A DNA stretch of 58,395 nucleotides, taken from NCBI GenBank assembly GCA_017395215.1, contig JAFPVW010000199.1:1-58395 (forward strand), read 5' to 3'. Positions 6,914 to 15,233 of the stretch are shown here, piece by piece. Source of the DNA: Prevotella sp. (GTDB lineage: Bacteria; Bacteroidota; Bacteroidia; Bacteroidales; Bacteroidaceae). The number at the start of each line of letters is the position of its first letter. Position 1 is the stretch's first letter. A program made the translations under genes and the position numbers. Under the pieces are notes generated by a model that saw nothing but the letters and a program-made list of their open reading frames with translations, made no database searches and was not told the DNA's origin.

Positions 6914-8923
6914 TTAGTTATGGGGGTGATAATCAGCCACACGGTCAACCAATAGCTCAAACGGTCCGACGGGCAGTCCCGTCTCGGCATAGGCGTTCAG
7001 CCGTAGAGGATTGTCCTTCCAGGCGTGGCGCACCAGTTTGGGATAGTCAATGGGCGAGTCGATGATGACGTTGCGGCCTTCGCTGTGGGCGGTAGCGTTG
7101 TAGGCGCGCCCGCCCTTGTCGACGACCTCAAACTCAAAGAGCTCGCCGCAGGGGCGCAGGGGCTGGTCAAAGGTCAGGATGATACGCCCTTTCCCGTAGG
7201 TGAACGACGTGATTTGCGGCATCAGCTTCACCTTCTTGTCTTTATATACCAGACGGTCGAAGCAGAGGCCGATGCGCTCGGCCACCTCACGCTTGCGCAG
7301 CGGATGAATGTCAACGGTCTCGCCGAGGTCGATGGCGGTAGCCAGTTCCACGTTGTCCATCTTCTGAGCCGTAAGCCGCTGAGCCTCGCGCAGCTGTGCC
7401 CAGTTGCTGTTGGTGCTGACGGGCGTGGCCTGATAGGTGATGGGACGCGGCATGCCCGTCTGCTGGCGTCCGTCGTAGTTGGCTAACTGTACCACGACGA
7501 AGGGCAGCTCGGGCTGCTGCCAGCGGTCGCGCCAGCAGCCGATGAGCTTCTCGAGGTAGTCGGCGTAGGGGGCAGGGTTGCCCACGTTCGACTCGCCCTG
7601 ATACCAGACGACGCCCGACAGCGCGAAGGGAGCCAGCGGATGGAGCACGGCGTTGTAGAGTGTGGTGGGCAGGTTCTGTAAGGAGACGTCGCCGCCAGGA
7701 CAGGGAGGCATCTCGGCACCCAGGTGGAACTTCCACGACGGACTGAGGGGAATCACATCTTTCGGCATGGGGTTTTGCGAAAGGCGGTCGTCGCCAAAGC
7801 AGAGCATGTAAGGCTTCTCAGGTATGAAGTGTGCGGCCCCGTTCTTGTTGATGAAGCGGATGGTGATGACGTTGTCGCCCTCCTGGAGCAGGCCTTCGGG
7901 AATATCGTAGCGGCGCGGGGGATACTGATAGCCGGTCTGGCCGATCTGTCGGCCGTTGAGGTAGGTGACGTCCTGGTCGTAGAGGGTGCCCAACAGCAGG
8001 CGGGCGGGCTTGCCGGCGTGGGCCTTGTCGATGGTGATATGCTGACGCAGCCAGACGGAGCCCGTGCCCCGCCAGTTCCAGTTGTTCTGGTCGATGACGG
8101 ACCAGTCATTGTCCTGGAAGTCGGGCTGAGCATAGCTCTGCACATTATCTTCCTTGTTGAGCATCTCGTTCCATCGGCGGCTGGCCTCGCCGTTGGCCTG
8201 AGCCTGGGCCTTGACGTAGTTGTCGTTCTGGAAGAACTCCACCCTCTTCACCAGCATCGGGTAGTCGCGGCGCAGTGAGTCGGCACTGATCCAGGCCTCG
8301 ATGGGCGTACCGCCCCAGCTGTTGACGATGATGCCTTGGGCCACTCCCGTCTTCTCAAACATCCGCTTGCCGAGGAAGGAGCCGACCGCCGAGAAGAGCC
8401 AGGCGTTCTGCTTCGTCAGCGGCTTCCAGTTAATGCTCGTAGGTCGGATGTCGTCCTTCACGCCGTGAGTATCCGTGTCGTTCTGTACACGGAATAGCCG
8501 GACCTTGTCAAGCGAAAAATCATCGATTTCATCGGTATAATTCGGATATACGCGCTCAATCGTCACGTCGATGTTCGACTGGCCTGACAACAGCCAGACG
8601 TCGCCGATGAACACGTCGTCGAGCAATATCTTTTCACTTTTCACTCCGTCACTATTCACTTCCAAGGTATAGGGTCCGCCCGCCTTCATCTGTGGTAGGT
8701 CTACCCGCCAGCGGCCGTCGGCATCGGCGACAGTCGCCACCTTTTTCTTATTAAGAGTAACCGTGACGGCCTCGCCGGCGTCGGCTTTCCCCCAAACAGG
8801 GATAGCCTTGCCACGTTGAAGTATCATACCATTCTGGAACAGTTGAGGCATTGTCACCTTGGCTTCCAAGGTAACTGAGCAGGCCAGCATTGTGGCCCAA
8901 AGCATAAGTCGGATGTTCATCAT
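6914..8923 (-). CDS. SGNH-type carbohydrate esterase (sialate O-acetylesterase-like)
   Basis: 669 residues. A signal peptide is present (MMNIRLMLWATMLACSVTLEA). The catalytic Ser lies in LLSGQSN (about residue 116), a second block is VVWYQGESNVGNP, and the Asp/His pair is in DIHPLRK (Asp about 538, His about 540). This is the layout of the sialate-O-acetylesterase/DUF303 group, which also contains acetylxylan esterases. A jelly-roll-like insert sits between the catalytic blocks. The position between GH67 and the symporter-GH10-GH43 operon argues for removal of acetyl groups from xylan or its oligomers rather than sialic acid. It matches the esterase position (xynE) in the Prevotella bryantii xylanase cluster as I remember it. 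Transcribed alone, opposite to its neighbours. Confidence 0.88.
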   Translation of the reverse strand: MMNIRLMLWATMLACSVTLEAKVTMPQLFQNGMILQRGKAIPVWGKADAGEAVTVTLNKKKVATVADADGRWRVDLPQMKAGGPYTLEVNSDGVKSEKILLDDVFIGDVWLLSGQSNIDVTIERVYPNYTDEIDDFSLDKVRLFRVQNDTDTHGVKDDIRPTSINWKPLTKQNAWLFSAVGSFLGKRMFEKTGVAQGIIVNSWGGTPIEAWISADSLRRDYPMLVKRVEFFQNDNYVKAQAQANGEASRRWNEMLNKEDNVQSYAQPDFQDNDWSVIDQNNWNWRGTGSVWLRQHITIDKAHAGKPARLLLGTLYDQDVTYLNGRQIGQTGYQYPPRRYDIPEGLLQEGDNVITIRFINKNGAAHFIPEKPYMLCFGDDRLSQNPMPKDVIPLSPSWKFHLGAEMPPCPGGDVSLQNLPTTLYNAVLHPLAPFALSGVVWYQGESNVGNPAPYADYLEKLIGCWRDRWQQPELPFVVVQLANYDGRQQTGMPRPITYQATPVSTNSNWAQLREAQRLTAQKMDNVELATAIDLGETVDIHPLRKREVAERIGLCFDRLVYKDKKVKLMPQITSFTYGKGRIILTFDQPLRPCGELFEFEVVDKGGRAYNATAHSEGRNVIIDSPIDYPKLVRHAWKDNPLRLNAYAETGLPVGPFELLVDRVADYHPHN

Positions 8924-8951
8924 TTGTTTTAGTTGCTTTTAGTATTTTCTG

Positions 8952-8959
8952 CAAAAATA
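8952..8959 (-). promoter_or_regulatory. -7 box for the esterase gene
   Basis: Reads TATTTTTG on the minus strand (TAnnTTTG), 28 bp before the ATG. The -33 element is not evident. Confidence 0.45.
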
Positions 8960-9066
8960 CAAAAATCCTGCGATGAAATGGCGAAAAGTAGCCTTTTTTA
9001 ACTGAAATGAGATAATTAGAAAGACATCTGTAACATTTTTGTAGGATATGGTTGCGAAAAAATAAG

Positions 9067-9074
9067 TATCTTTG
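9067..9074 (+). promoter_or_regulatory. -7 box for the xylan operon
   Basis: TATCTTTG, 30 bp before the symporter ATG at 9105. The nearest TTTG (9038-9041) is 25 bp upstream, a little farther than the usual 19-21. Confidence 0.5.
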
Positions 9075-9104
9075 CAGACAAATTCAAATCTAAAACTTAT
9101 CACA

Positions 9105-10505
9105 ATGGCAACATCAATCAATGAAACCAAAGGCTTTTACAAGCTTTCGTGGCTCCAGCGCATCGGCTTCGGCTCGGGCGACCTGGCGCAGAACCTCATC
9201 TTCCAGACGGTAGCAACCTACCTGATGATTTACCTGACAACGGTATTGAAAATCAATGCCGCCTTTGTCAGCGGACTGATTCTCACGGTTCGACTTATTG
9301 ACTGCTTCTGGAGTCCTATCGTGGGACGCTATATTGACAACCGCAATCCCAAGTTAGGCAAGTATCGCACTTATCTGCTTTACGGTGGTATTCCTCTGAC
9401 GGTGGCTGCCTGCCTGCTGATGCTTCCTCAGGCTGCAACATGGTCTATGCCGATGAAGATGATCTATGCTGCTCTGAGCTATACCGTGCTGAGCATGATC
9501 TATTCGGTGGTGAACATTCCGTACGGCTCGATCATGGCCAGTATGACTCGTGACAACGATGAGGTGCTGATTCTTACCTCTACGCGAATGGTCTGTGCCA
9601 ACATCGGTCAGATTGTTGTCCAGGCGGGTTTCCCCATCGGTCTCGCCATGTGTGTCCATGCTGCCATTGACTGGAATCAGGCTACGTTTATGGCTATCGG
9701 AACGATTCCGGCTTTCGTCATCCTGCCTTCTCTGCCGATACTGAAGAAGTGGCTGGGCAAGAAGGGCCTGTACTACACGCTTCTCGCCGTTGGCCTTGTT
9801 GGATTCGCTATCCTGTTCACCATTGGCAAGTTCTTCGACGTAAGCAGCTACAATACGCTTGTGCAGATTGCAAAGGTTATGACGGGTGTCGGTCTCCTTG
9901 TTGGTTCTCTGATGTGGGCGCTTGTTCCTGAGGTTATCACCGAGGCTGAATACCGTACAGGAAACCGGCCTGCCGCCACAGTTAACGCACTTGCCGGTGT
10001 CGCCTTTAAGGCCGGCTTCTCAATTGCCGGTTGGATTACTCCTTTGGTAATGGGATGGATCGGCTTTAACTTTGCCAGTGAAGAGTCGGCCTTGTCAACT
10101 GATCCTATGGCATGGTTTACGGTTACTTGTGTATTTGCCATCGTCGGATTCTTCCTCTTGATGCTTTGCTTTATGGGCAGCAAGGAGAATATCACTACTA
10201 CACCTGAAAAGCCTGTCTCGTTTGGTGAGATGTGGCAGGAGTTCAAGGCGAACAAGTGCCTGCAGTTGGTGCTTAGCATCTTTGTCGTGGTGTTCCTGGC
10301 TTCGTTCATCAGCGCACCGGTCAATGCCTACTATCCAAAGCTGGCCAACTATTCTGACATCGCCCAGAACGCTATCTTGGTGTTCACGACCATCATTCCT
10401 GCCATTCTTCTTGTCATTGTAGGCTACCTTATTTATAAGTATCCCCTTACCGATGAGAGACTTGACGAAATCAACAGGGAAATTGAGGCACGCAGCAATG
10501 AATAA
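9105..10505 (+). CDS. xynD: GPH-family sugar:cation symporter (MFS superfamily)
   Basis: 466 residues with about 12 membrane helices. The N-terminal RIGFGSGDLAQNLIFQ and the following cytoplasmic loop (VGRYIDNRNPKLGKYR) are typical of the glycoside-pentoside-hexuronide family (MelB, XylP, XynB-type). These transporters move oligosides across the inner membrane with H+ or Na+. ATG 9105 is preferred over an in-frame upstream start because it follows an AT-rich leader and the -7 box. The stop overlaps the GH10 start by 8 bp (AATGAATAA), so translation is coupled. Next to GH10 and a signal-less GH43, its cargo is most likely xylo-oligosaccharides. The symbol follows the Prevotella bryantii xyn cluster from memory. 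Confidence 0.9.
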   Translation: MATSINETKGFYKLSWLQRIGFGSGDLAQNLIFQTVATYLMIYLTTVLKINAAFVSGLILTVRLIDCFWSPIVGRYIDNRNPKLGKYRTYLLYGGIPLTVAACLLMLPQAATWSMPMKMIYAALSYTVLSMIYSVVNIPYGSIMASMTRDNDEVLILTSTRMVCANIGQIVVQAGFPIGLAMCVHAAIDWNQATFMAIGTIPAFVILPSLPILKKWLGKKGLYYTLLAVGLVGFAILFTIGKFFDVSSYNTLVQIAKVMTGVGLLVGSLMWALVPEVITEAEYRTGNRPAATVNALAGVAFKAGFSIAGWITPLVMGWIGFNFASEESALSTDPMAWFTVTCVFAIVGFFLLMLCFMGSKENITTTPEKPVSFGEMWQEFKANKCLQLVLSIFVVVFLASFISAPVNAYYPKLANYSDIAQNAILVFTTIIPAILLVIVGYLIYKYPLTDERLDEINREIEARSNE

Positions 10506-11601
10506 GAAATTGTTGTTCCTTTGCTTGGCCATGATGCCGCTGGCATCAATGGCCCAGCAGGGGTTAAAGGACGCCATCGGCAAGTACTGCCTCATTGGCG
10601 CGGCCATCAACCAGTGGCAGAGTGACGGGCAGGTGCCCGAGGGTGATGCCATCGTCGACAAGCACTTCAACTGCGCCGTGGCCGAGAACTGTATGAAGCC
10701 GGAGTCGCTGGCTCCCGCCGAGGGCATCTTCGACTTCCGCGTAGCCGATAAGTTCGTCAGCTACTGCCAGCAGCACAAGCTGAAGGTGCTGGGGCACTGC
10801 CTCGTCTGGCACTCGCAGGCTCCCGACTGGTGGTTTACCAACGGTTATACGGCCAGTCCTGCCTCCAAGGAAGTACTCAGGGAGCGGCTCATCAAGCACA
10901 TCAAGACCGTCGTCGGCCACTTCAAGGGTCAGGTACACGGCTGGGATGTGGTGAACGAGGCCATCGAGGACGACGGCTCGTTCCGTAAGTCGCCCTACTT
11001 CAACCTGCTGGGCGAGGAGTTCATCGAACTGGCCTTCCGCACCGCCCACGAGGCCGACCCCGATGCCGAGCTGTACTACAACGACTACTCGATGGCCGGT
11101 GAGAAAAAGCGTGAGGCCGTCTGCCGGCTAGTCATGAATCTCAAGGCCAAGGGCCTGCGCATTGACGGTGTGGGTATGCAGAGCCACAATGGCTTGGACT
11201 ACCCCAACCTTGAGGAGTACGAGAAATCGATGGACGCCTTTGCTGCCTGTGGCGTGAAGGTGATGATTACCGAGCTCGACTTGAACGTGCTGCCCAGTCC
11301 CGAAGGGTTTGGCGGTGCCGACATCAGCCAGAACTTTGAGATGCAGCAGAAGCTGAATCCCTACACCACCGGACTGCCCAAGGACAAGCAGAAGGAGGTG
11401 GACGCCCGCTGGCTGCAGCTGTTCAAGATCTTCTATAAGCACCGTTCGCAGATTTCGCGCATCAACCTGTGGGGCGTCAGCGACGGTGGATCGCGGCTCA
11501 ACGGCTGGCCCGTCAAGGGACGCACCAACTACCCGCTGCTCTTCGACCGCCACTACAAGGAGAAGCCCGTCATCAACGAAATTATCAAACTTTATCAATA
11601 A
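10498..11601 (+). CDS. xynA: GH10 endo-1,4-beta-xylanase
   Basis: 367 residues with a signal peptide (MNKKLLFLCLAMMPLASMA). It is a single GH10 (beta/alpha)8 domain with WHSQAPDWWF, the acid/base Glu about 154 in WDVVNEAIED and the nucleophile Glu about 259 in MITELDLNV. The enzyme hydrolyses the xylan backbone and tolerates decorated substrate. There is no carbohydrate-binding module and no C-terminal sorting signal, which suggests a periplasmic enzyme acting on imported fragments. ATG 10498 lies inside the end of the symporter gene, which explains the lack of a spacer. GH43 follows after 8 bp. Confidence 0.96.
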   Translation: MNKKLLFLCLAMMPLASMAQQGLKDAIGKYCLIGAAINQWQSDGQVPEGDAIVDKHFNCAVAENCMKPESLAPAEGIFDFRVADKFVSYCQQHKLKVLGHCLVWHSQAPDWWFTNGYTASPASKEVLRERLIKHIKTVVGHFKGQVHGWDVVNEAIEDDGSFRKSPYFNLLGEEFIELAFRTAHEADPDAELYYNDYSMAGEKKREAVCRLVMNLKAKGLRIDGVGMQSHNGLDYPNLEEYEKSMDAFAACGVKVMITELDLNVLPSPEGFGGADISQNFEMQQKLNPYTTGLPKDKQKEVDARWLQLFKIFYKHRSQISRINLWGVSDGGSRLNGWPVKGRTNYPLLFDRHYKEKPVINEIIKLYQ

Positions 11602-11609
11602 CTACAATT

Positions 11610-12617
11610 ATGGCAAAACTTCCACGTTATCTTTTCCCGAGTGACTATATGGCCGACCCTGCGGCCCACGTGTTTAACGACAAACTCTACGTCTACCCAT
11701 CGCACGACTGGGAGGCCGGTGCAGCCTTCGATGACGACGGCGGCCACTTCCAGATGAAGGACTACCACGTGTTGTCGTTCAACGATGTCGAGAACGACGA
11801 TGCTGTTGACCACGGCGTGATCCTCGACGTCAGTCAGGTGCCCTGGGCAGAGAAGCAGATGTGGGACAGCGACGTCGTCGAGAAAGACGGCAAGTACTAC
11901 CTCATCTTCTCGGCCAAGGACTACAACGGCGTGTTCCATCTTGGCGTTGCCATCGCCGACAAGCCCGAAGGCCCGTTCATTCCACAGGAGCATCCCATTC
12001 GCGGCGCCTACAGCATCGACCCCTGTGTGTTCAAGGACGACGACGGCCAGATCTACTGCTACTACGGCGGCCTCTGGGGCGGCCAGCTGCAGTGGAATGT
12101 GGCTCCGCAGCAAGTACTGAAAGAAGGCGTTGACCTGGGTCCTGCACCCGACCGTAAGACACAGCTCTTCACTGCCCCCGACATGCCTGCCCTGCCCAGT
12201 CTGATGGCCCGCATGAGTGACGACTTGCTGCAGTTTGCTGAGGCTCCTCGTCAGGTTCTCGTCGTCGACAAGGACGATCAGCCGCTGAAGGCCGGCGACC
12301 CGCACCGATTCTTCGAGGCTTCGTGGATGCACAAGTATCAGGGCAAGTACTACTTCTCGTACTCCACAGGCGACAGCCACTTCCTGTGCTACGCCATCGG
12401 CGACAACCCCTACGGCCCATTCACCTATCAGGGTGTCATTCTGGAGCCTGTCGTCGGCTGGACCACCCACCACTGCATCGTCGAGTTCAAGGGTCAGTGG
12501 TACCTGCTCTACCACGACTGCGTACCCTCTAACGACGTGACACACCTGCGCTCTCTGAAGGTGCAGCGCCTCTTCTACAACGAGGACGGCACCATCAAGC
12601 TTGTCGTTAATGAATAG
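11610..12617 (+). CDS. xynB: GH43 beta-xylosidase/alpha-L-arabinofuranosidase, cytoplasmic
   Basis: 335 residues, one five-bladed propeller, no signal peptide. The catalytic triad expected for GH43 is visible: Asp about 16 (MADPAAHVF), Asp about 137 (YSIDPCVF) and Glu about 236 (RFFEASWM). It should release xylose or arabinose from short oligomers brought in by the adjacent symporter. The lack of a signal peptide is consistent with this. Small single-domain GH43 proteins of this kind include XynB of Prevotella bryantii. The stop codon overlaps the sigma-factor start (ATGAATAG). Subfamily and exact specificity cannot be settled by reading. Confidence 0.92.
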   Translation: MAKLPRYLFPSDYMADPAAHVFNDKLYVYPSHDWEAGAAFDDDGGHFQMKDYHVLSFNDVENDDAVDHGVILDVSQVPWAEKQMWDSDVVEKDGKYYLIFSAKDYNGVFHLGVAIADKPEGPFIPQEHPIRGAYSIDPCVFKDDDGQIYCYYGGLWGGQLQWNVAPQQVLKEGVDLGPAPDRKTQLFTAPDMPALPSLMARMSDDLLQFAEAPRQVLVVDKDDQPLKAGDPHRFFEASWMHKYQGKYYFSYSTGDSHFLCYAIGDNPYGPFTYQGVILEPVVGWTTHHCIVEFKGQWYLLYHDCVPSNDVTHLRSLKVQRLFYNEDGTIKLVVNE

Positions 12618-13107
12618 GAACAAGCTCATATCAGACTACTACACCCTGCACCGGGCAGAGCTGCTGGCCTATGCCAGTAGCCGCCTCGGTGACAAGGACG
12701 AGGCTGAGGACCTCGTCCAGAACACCTTTCTGCGCCTGCTGACCACTGATAAGATGCTGACCGAGCAGACGCTGCCCGCCCTCGTCTTTACCATTTGCCG
12801 CAACCTCGTCAGCGACTACTTCCGCCGAAGGGCCTTCCGACACGAATTTGAGCATTACATTCAGGGCTGCGGAGAAGGATTTTCCACGATGGAATCGGCG
12901 TTCTTTGCTGCCGATATCATCGAGCGCATGGAGCACGGGCTGGCTCGGATTCCCGAAAACTGCCGCCACATCTACCGCCTGCACATCCTCGACGGGATGC
13001 GCGTCAGCGAGATTTCGGAGCAGACGGGCGAGAAATACAAAACCGTGGAGAACCGTCTCGGGCTGGCCCGCCGCCAGATGCGCGCCTACCTGCGCGCCAT
13101 CGTGTAA
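12610..13107 (+). CDS. ECF RNA polymerase sigma factor
   Basis: 165 residues with sigma-70 region 2 (about 10-75, with DEAEDLVQNTFLRLL) and region 4 (about 105-160, with the helix-turn-helix RVSEISEQTGEKYKTVENRL). There is no region 3, so it is an ECF factor, resembling FecI-like sigmas of Bacteroidetes. ATG 12610 overlaps the GH43 stop by 8 bp. An upstream in-frame TTG (12601) would add three residues. It is unusual in being the last gene of a catabolic operon: no FecR-type anti-sigma gene and no SusC receptor with a signalling domain lie nearby. It may report xylan operon expression to other loci. Its targets are not visible here. Confidence 0.93.
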   Translation: MNRNKLISDYYTLHRAELLAYASSRLGDKDEAEDLVQNTFLRLLTTDKMLTEQTLPALVFTICRNLVSDYFRRRAFRHEFEHYIQGCGEGFSTMESAFFAADIIERMEHGLARIPENCRHIYRLHILDGMRVSEISEQTGEKYKTVENRLGLARRQMRAYLRAIV

Positions 13108-13163
13108 CAAAGCGGCAAAAGTTACGAAATTTACTTAAAAAACAGCTGGATTGGCTGATAATA

Positions 13164-13195
13164 TTTGTTTAATGACGCTTTTCTGATTACTTTTG
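13164..13195 (+). promoter_or_regulatory. Promoter of the DUF2490 gene (TTTG-N20-TACTTTTG)
   Basis: -33 TTTG at 13164-13167 and -7 TACTTTTG at 13188-13195 with a 20-bp spacer, an exact fit to the Bacteroidetes housekeeping promoter. The ATG is 29 bp downstream. Confidence 0.75.
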
Positions 13196-13224
13196 TAGTC
13201 GGAATTACGAACACAACAGAACAA

Positions 13225-13968
13225 ATGAGAAAACTGATTACCATTATCGGCATGCTGCTTGCCACTGCTGCCACCGTCTCCGCTCAAGGCGACGATTTCG
13301 GTGTGTGGTACGAACTGGGGGCCGAGAAGAAGCTCTCTCCAAAATGGAGCATCGGCGTCGAAGGAGAGTTCCGTACGCGTAACAACAGCCGCACCGCCGA
13401 CCGCTGGAGTGCCGGACTCAGTGGTGAGTATAAAATCATCAAGGGACTGAAAGCCTCGGCGGGCTACACCTTTTTATATGATAACAACAAGGAGGAGTTC
13501 GACCTGAAAAGCGACGGTCTCCGCCCCAACAAGTGGATGCCCTCTTACTGGGGCGTGCGCCACCGCACGAACGTCAGCTTGTCGGGGAACGTCGACATTG
13601 GCCGCCTGAACATTGCATTGCGTGAGCGCTGGCAGTACACCTACCGCCCGATGGCCGAGGACAAGAAGTACGACTTCGACAACGAGGAGTGGCGGTCGGT
13701 CAAGGGCAAGGGCAAGAACGTGCTGCGCAGTCGTCTGCAGCTGAGCTACGACATTCCCCACTGGAAGTTCGACCCCACAGCCAGCGTCGAGATGTTCAAC
13801 GACAAGAGCGGCATCGCCAAGATGCGCTATCAGGTTGGCGTCGACTACAAGTACCAGAAGAAACACGTCTTCGGTCTCAACTACCTCTACCAGGACGTCA
13901 ACAGAGACGATGACGACAACGAGGTGAACAGCCATATTATTGGACTTAGCTATAAATACAAATTCTAA
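13225..13968 (+). CDS. DUF2490-like outer-membrane beta-barrel protein
   Basis: 247 residues with a signal peptide (MRKLITIIGMLLATAATVSA). The rest alternates polar and hydrophobic residues in strands such as GVWYELGAEKKL and RERWQYTYRP, and ends in LSYKYKF with a C-terminal aromatic residue, the usual end of an outer-membrane barrel. The pattern matches DUF2490 proteins of Bacteroidetes, whose function is unknown. It is followed after 6 bp by a lipoprotein of the Cthe_2159 type, so the two form an operon. The frame is open upstream, but the promoter and signal peptide fix ATG 13225. Confidence 0.8.
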   Translation: MRKLITIIGMLLATAATVSAQGDDFGVWYELGAEKKLSPKWSIGVEGEFRTRNNSRTADRWSAGLSGEYKIIKGLKASAGYTFLYDNNKEEFDLKSDGLRPNKWMPSYWGVRHRTNVSLSGNVDIGRLNIALRERWQYTYRPMAEDKKYDFDNEEWRSVKGKGKNVLRSRLQLSYDIPHWKFDPTASVEMFNDKSGIAKMRYQVGVDYKYQKKHVFGLNYLYQDVNRDDDDNEVNSHIIGLSYKYKF

Positions 13969-13974
13969 GACACG

Positions 13975-15021
13975 ATGAAGAAGATACTTGCATTGCTCAC
14001 CATAGCAGCCACCATCACGGCCTGCACCAACGACGACCGCTATACCTGGGACGACGACTTCGCTGACCGCACAGCGACCGACACCATCAACATCGGCATC
14101 AGATGGAACGGCACCAGCGTTACCGTAACGGGTGACGACCACGGATACGTCACCACCAATGGTGCCGACGTCACCGTCAGTTCGAACACCAACAAATTCC
14201 TAAGCCTGCAGCTCAGCGGCGCCTCCAACGACGGTTCGCTACTCATCTACAGCTGGAAGAAATTAGGCATCGTGCTCAACGGCCTTCAACTGACGAACAA
14301 CGACGGCCCCGCCATCAACAACCAATGCTCGAAGTGGCTCTACGTCACGCTAGCCGAGGGTACTGTGAACTCTCTGGCGGACGGTGAGAGCTACTCAGAG
14401 AAGGCATACGACCAAAAGGGGACGATTTTCAGCGAGGGACAGATATGCTTTTTGGGCAAGGGTTCGCTGACCGTCACCAGCAATGCCAAGAGCGGCATTG
14501 TCAGCGATGACTTCATAGAGATTAACGGTGGAACGCTGAACATCACGGCGAAGGCCGACGGCGGGCGCGGCATCAAGGTTAACGACGGCCTTACCATCAA
14601 CGGCGGCACAACAACCATCACCACTTCTGGTGACTGCAAGATAGAGACTGTCGACGGCGTGCGCGACACCACCTCAGCTGCTGGCATCAAGAGCGACAGC
14701 CTCTTTACCATGACTGCTGGCACGCTCATCATCACCAGCACGGGCGACGGCGGCAAGGGCATCAACTGCTCAGGGAACGTGGTGTTCAAGGGGGGTACGC
14801 TGAACATCACCACCACCGGCTCCAACGACGAGGGCAAGCCTAAGGGCGTGAAGAGCGACACCGCCATCATCGTCAGCGGCGGCTCTTTTGCCGTCGAAGT
14901 CAATAAAAGCTGGGCCTGCGATAACGGCTCTGAGAGCGAAGAACCCGAGGATCGCGTCACGATTTTAGGTACGCCTGTTTCAAAGACCCTTCAGAAACGA
15001 TTAGTCGACATTCGGTATTGA
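13975..15021 (+). CDS. Cthe_2159-like carbohydrate-binding-domain lipoprotein
   Basis: 348 residues starting with a lipoprotein signal (ITACTND, lipid-anchored Cys about 17). The body is built of repeated short strands with the pattern INGGTLNIT, FKGGTLNITTTG and TAGTLIITSTGDGGKGI, the mark of a parallel beta-helix. This matches the DUF4353/Cthe_2159 family, a member of which binds cellulose and polygalacturonate through a pectate-lyase-like fold. No catalytic motif is visible, so a binding or structural role on the cell surface is likely. Second gene of a pair with the DUF2490 barrel, followed by a strong terminator. Family assignment is moderately firm; ligand is inferred. Confidence 0.78.
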   Translation: MKKILALLTIAATITACTNDDRYTWDDDFADRTATDTINIGIRWNGTSVTVTGDDHGYVTTNGADVTVSSNTNKFLSLQLSGASNDGSLLIYSWKKLGIVLNGLQLTNNDGPAINNQCSKWLYVTLAEGTVNSLADGESYSEKAYDQKGTIFSEGQICFLGKGSLTVTSNAKSGIVSDDFIEINGGTLNITAKADGGRGIKVNDGLTINGGTTTITTSGDCKIETVDGVRDTTSAAGIKSDSLFTMTAGTLIITSTGDGGKGINCSGNVVFKGGTLNITTTGSNDEGKPKGVKSDTAIIVSGGSFAVEVNKSWACDNGSESEEPEDRVTILGTPVSKTLQKRLVDIRY

Positions 15022-15056
15022 ACAGCCTCACATTCTGAGCTATACGCAGCAACTTT

Positions 15057-15110
15057 AGAAAATCATTCTGCTACGAAGCCTTTTAACAAGCCGTAGCAGA
15101 ATGATTTTCT
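15057..15110 (+). terminator. Strong hairpin after the Cthe_2159-like gene
   Basis: Perfect 18-bp arms (15057-15074 and 15093-15110) separated by 18 nt. A second AT-rich hairpin, TATTCAGAAA/TTTCTGAATA, lies at 15123-15146. Confidence 0.8.
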
Positions 15111-15156
15111 GTTAGACCATTATATTCAGAAAGCTTTTTCTGAATACAGCAATAAA

Positions 15157-15188
15157 TTTGGAGGATTCATCCAAAGTCAGTACCTTTG
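15157..15188 (+). promoter_or_regulatory. Promoter of metY (TTTG-N20-TACCTTTG)
   Basis: -33 TTTG at 15157-15160 and -7 TACCTTTG at 15181-15188 with a 20-bp spacer. The ATG is 45 bp downstream. No riboswitch-sized leader is present. Confidence 0.78.
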
Positions 15189-15233
15189 CACCCGAAATCA
15201 CTCATCAATTAAAGAAAAGAAAGGAAAAAGACT

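Noticed and set aside
15123-15146. AT-rich hairpin as a metY regulatory structure
   Set aside because: It lies upstream of the -33 box, so it is not part of the metY leader and is more likely the tail of the preceding terminator region.
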